Origin: Agrocybe praecox
Lineage: Eukaryota; Basidiomycota; Agaricomycetes; Agaricales; Agrocybaceae
Length of the DNA stretch: 16,265 nucleotides
Direction: 5' to 3'
NCBI GenBank assembly: GCA_964017145.1
Contig: CAXHKQ010000254.1
Location: forward strand, 1 to 16,265
The notes beneath the pieces are model-generated. The model was not told the DNA's origin, did no database searches, and saw only the letters and a list, made by a program, of their open reading frames with translations. The position numbers were made by a program, and so were the translations under genes. Of the stretch, positions 15,720-16,265 are shown piece by piece (the first letter of the stretch is position 1; every line of letters begins with the position of its first letter).

Positions 15720-16265
15720 TCACAAACTCAGCCCCTTGTACATCTTCCGGCTCACCGGCTCGCCCAGTCCCATGTCCAGCCGCACCGTCGGCTGCTCGCC
15801 ATCGCGCGCAATGCGAGCCAGCTTCTCGCGGTTCTCCTTGATGCGCACCTGCAGCTGCGGATTCTTCTGGCCCGTCTCGCGCTCGACGAACTCGCGCAGC
15901 AGTGGCGGCATGTCGATGGTCTGCGGCAGAATGCGCTCCGCCGCGGGGGCGGCACCATCGGCGCGGCAAACGGTCGCCTCCAGCTCCTTGGGCACCAGCT
16001 GGTAGTCGGCCTTGTACGAGGTGCTGCAGATCTCGATGAGTTTCGGTTGGGTGCGGCCGCGGAAGGTCTTTTCGACGAACACCTTGACTTTGCGGTCGCC
16101 CTGAGGGGTGGGAGAATCGCGAGGAGTAGTGGGGTTTTAGTGAATGAAACAATTATGATCCGGGTGTTATGTAACCTTTTCGGGCACCGGCAGCGCCTCG
16201 ACGCGCACGATCTTCATGTACGACGGCTCCGGATAGCGCTGGAACATGTTGCGCTGCACGTAGCC
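15720..16265 (-). CDS. Mitochondrial ribosomal protein mS34-like, last two exons (partial)
   Basis: The visible CDS is 16265-16176 joined to 16100-15720, giving 156 residues. The gene continues beyond the window edge. I recognise the pattern of MRPS34 (small-subunit protein mS34): EPSYMKIVRVE, then TFRGRT, a YQLVPKE motif and PPLLREFV followed by RETGQKN. These appear in the same order and spacing as in the human protein, as I remember it. mS34 is a metazoan-specific component of the mitochondrial 28S subunit. The C-terminal 40 residues or so are basic and less conserved. The stop TGA is at 15720-15722. Identification is from recalled family pattern only, so I leave the symbol blank; an unrelated conserved protein is possible but less likely. 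Confidence 0.72.
16101..16175 (-). other. Intron of the mS34-like gene
   Basis: A 75-bp phase-0 intron lies between codons for ...PVPEK and GDRKV.... On the - strand its donor is AAG|GTTACA and its acceptor CCCCTCAG|GG. Reading through meets a stop at once. The donor is a weaker match to GTRAGT than those in PQBP1. Confidence 0.75.

Overview
The window looks like part of an insect chromosome, most probably a mosquito and perhaps Anopheles. It has two GC-rich host genes with very short introns (75-77 bp) at the right end and about 13.8 kb packed with transposable elements to their left. The insect assignment rests on the transposon families (BEL/Pao, mariner-like, I-group LINE), on the compact introns and on the style of the host proteins. 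It is an inference, not a database result.

Layout. (1) 1-4914, + strand: the 3' part of a decayed BEL/Pao LTR retrotransposon. It holds a zinc knuckle, aspartic protease, reverse transcriptase, RNase H, integrase and C-terminal domain, broken by at least seven frame changes. A repeat-rich 3' untranslated region, a polypurine tract and a probable 3' LTR follow. The 5' LTR and most of gag lie outside the window. (2) 4915-5943: about 1 kb with no recognisable gene. (3) 5944-8313: two diverged, directly adjacent copies of one AT-rich unit that carries remnants of a mariner-type transposase. The second copy has about 300 bp of extra sequence. (4) 8459-13843, - strand: an apparently complete I-group non-LTR retrotransposon. 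It has a 5' UTR, ORF1 (RNA-binding protein with CCHC knuckles), ORF2 (AP-like endonuclease, reverse transcriptase, RNase H, C-terminal CCHC), a short 3' UTR and a (CAA)n tail. A candidate 9-bp target-site duplication flanks it. Both ORFs are open and all catalytic motifs are present, so it is the youngest element here. (5) 13844-14249: the presumed upstream region of PQBP1, with a degenerate GATTTCC repeat array. (6) 14250-15581, + strand: a three-exon gene for polyglutamine-binding protein 1 (PQBP1), a spliceosome-associated WW protein. (7) 15720-16265, - strand: the last two exons of a gene resembling mitochondrial ribosomal protein mS34 (MRPS34), convergent with PQBP1 and cut by the window edge.

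The host genes are an ordinary housekeeping pair. The points most worth a second look are four. The LINE has no AUG at the start of ORF2. Its 5' promoter end sits head-to-head with PQBP1. The mariner-derived unit is duplicated in tandem. The PQBP1 protein has a Cys/His cluster just before its WW domain. I saw no CRISPR array, tRNA or rRNA gene, and no clearly unprecedented multi-gene system.
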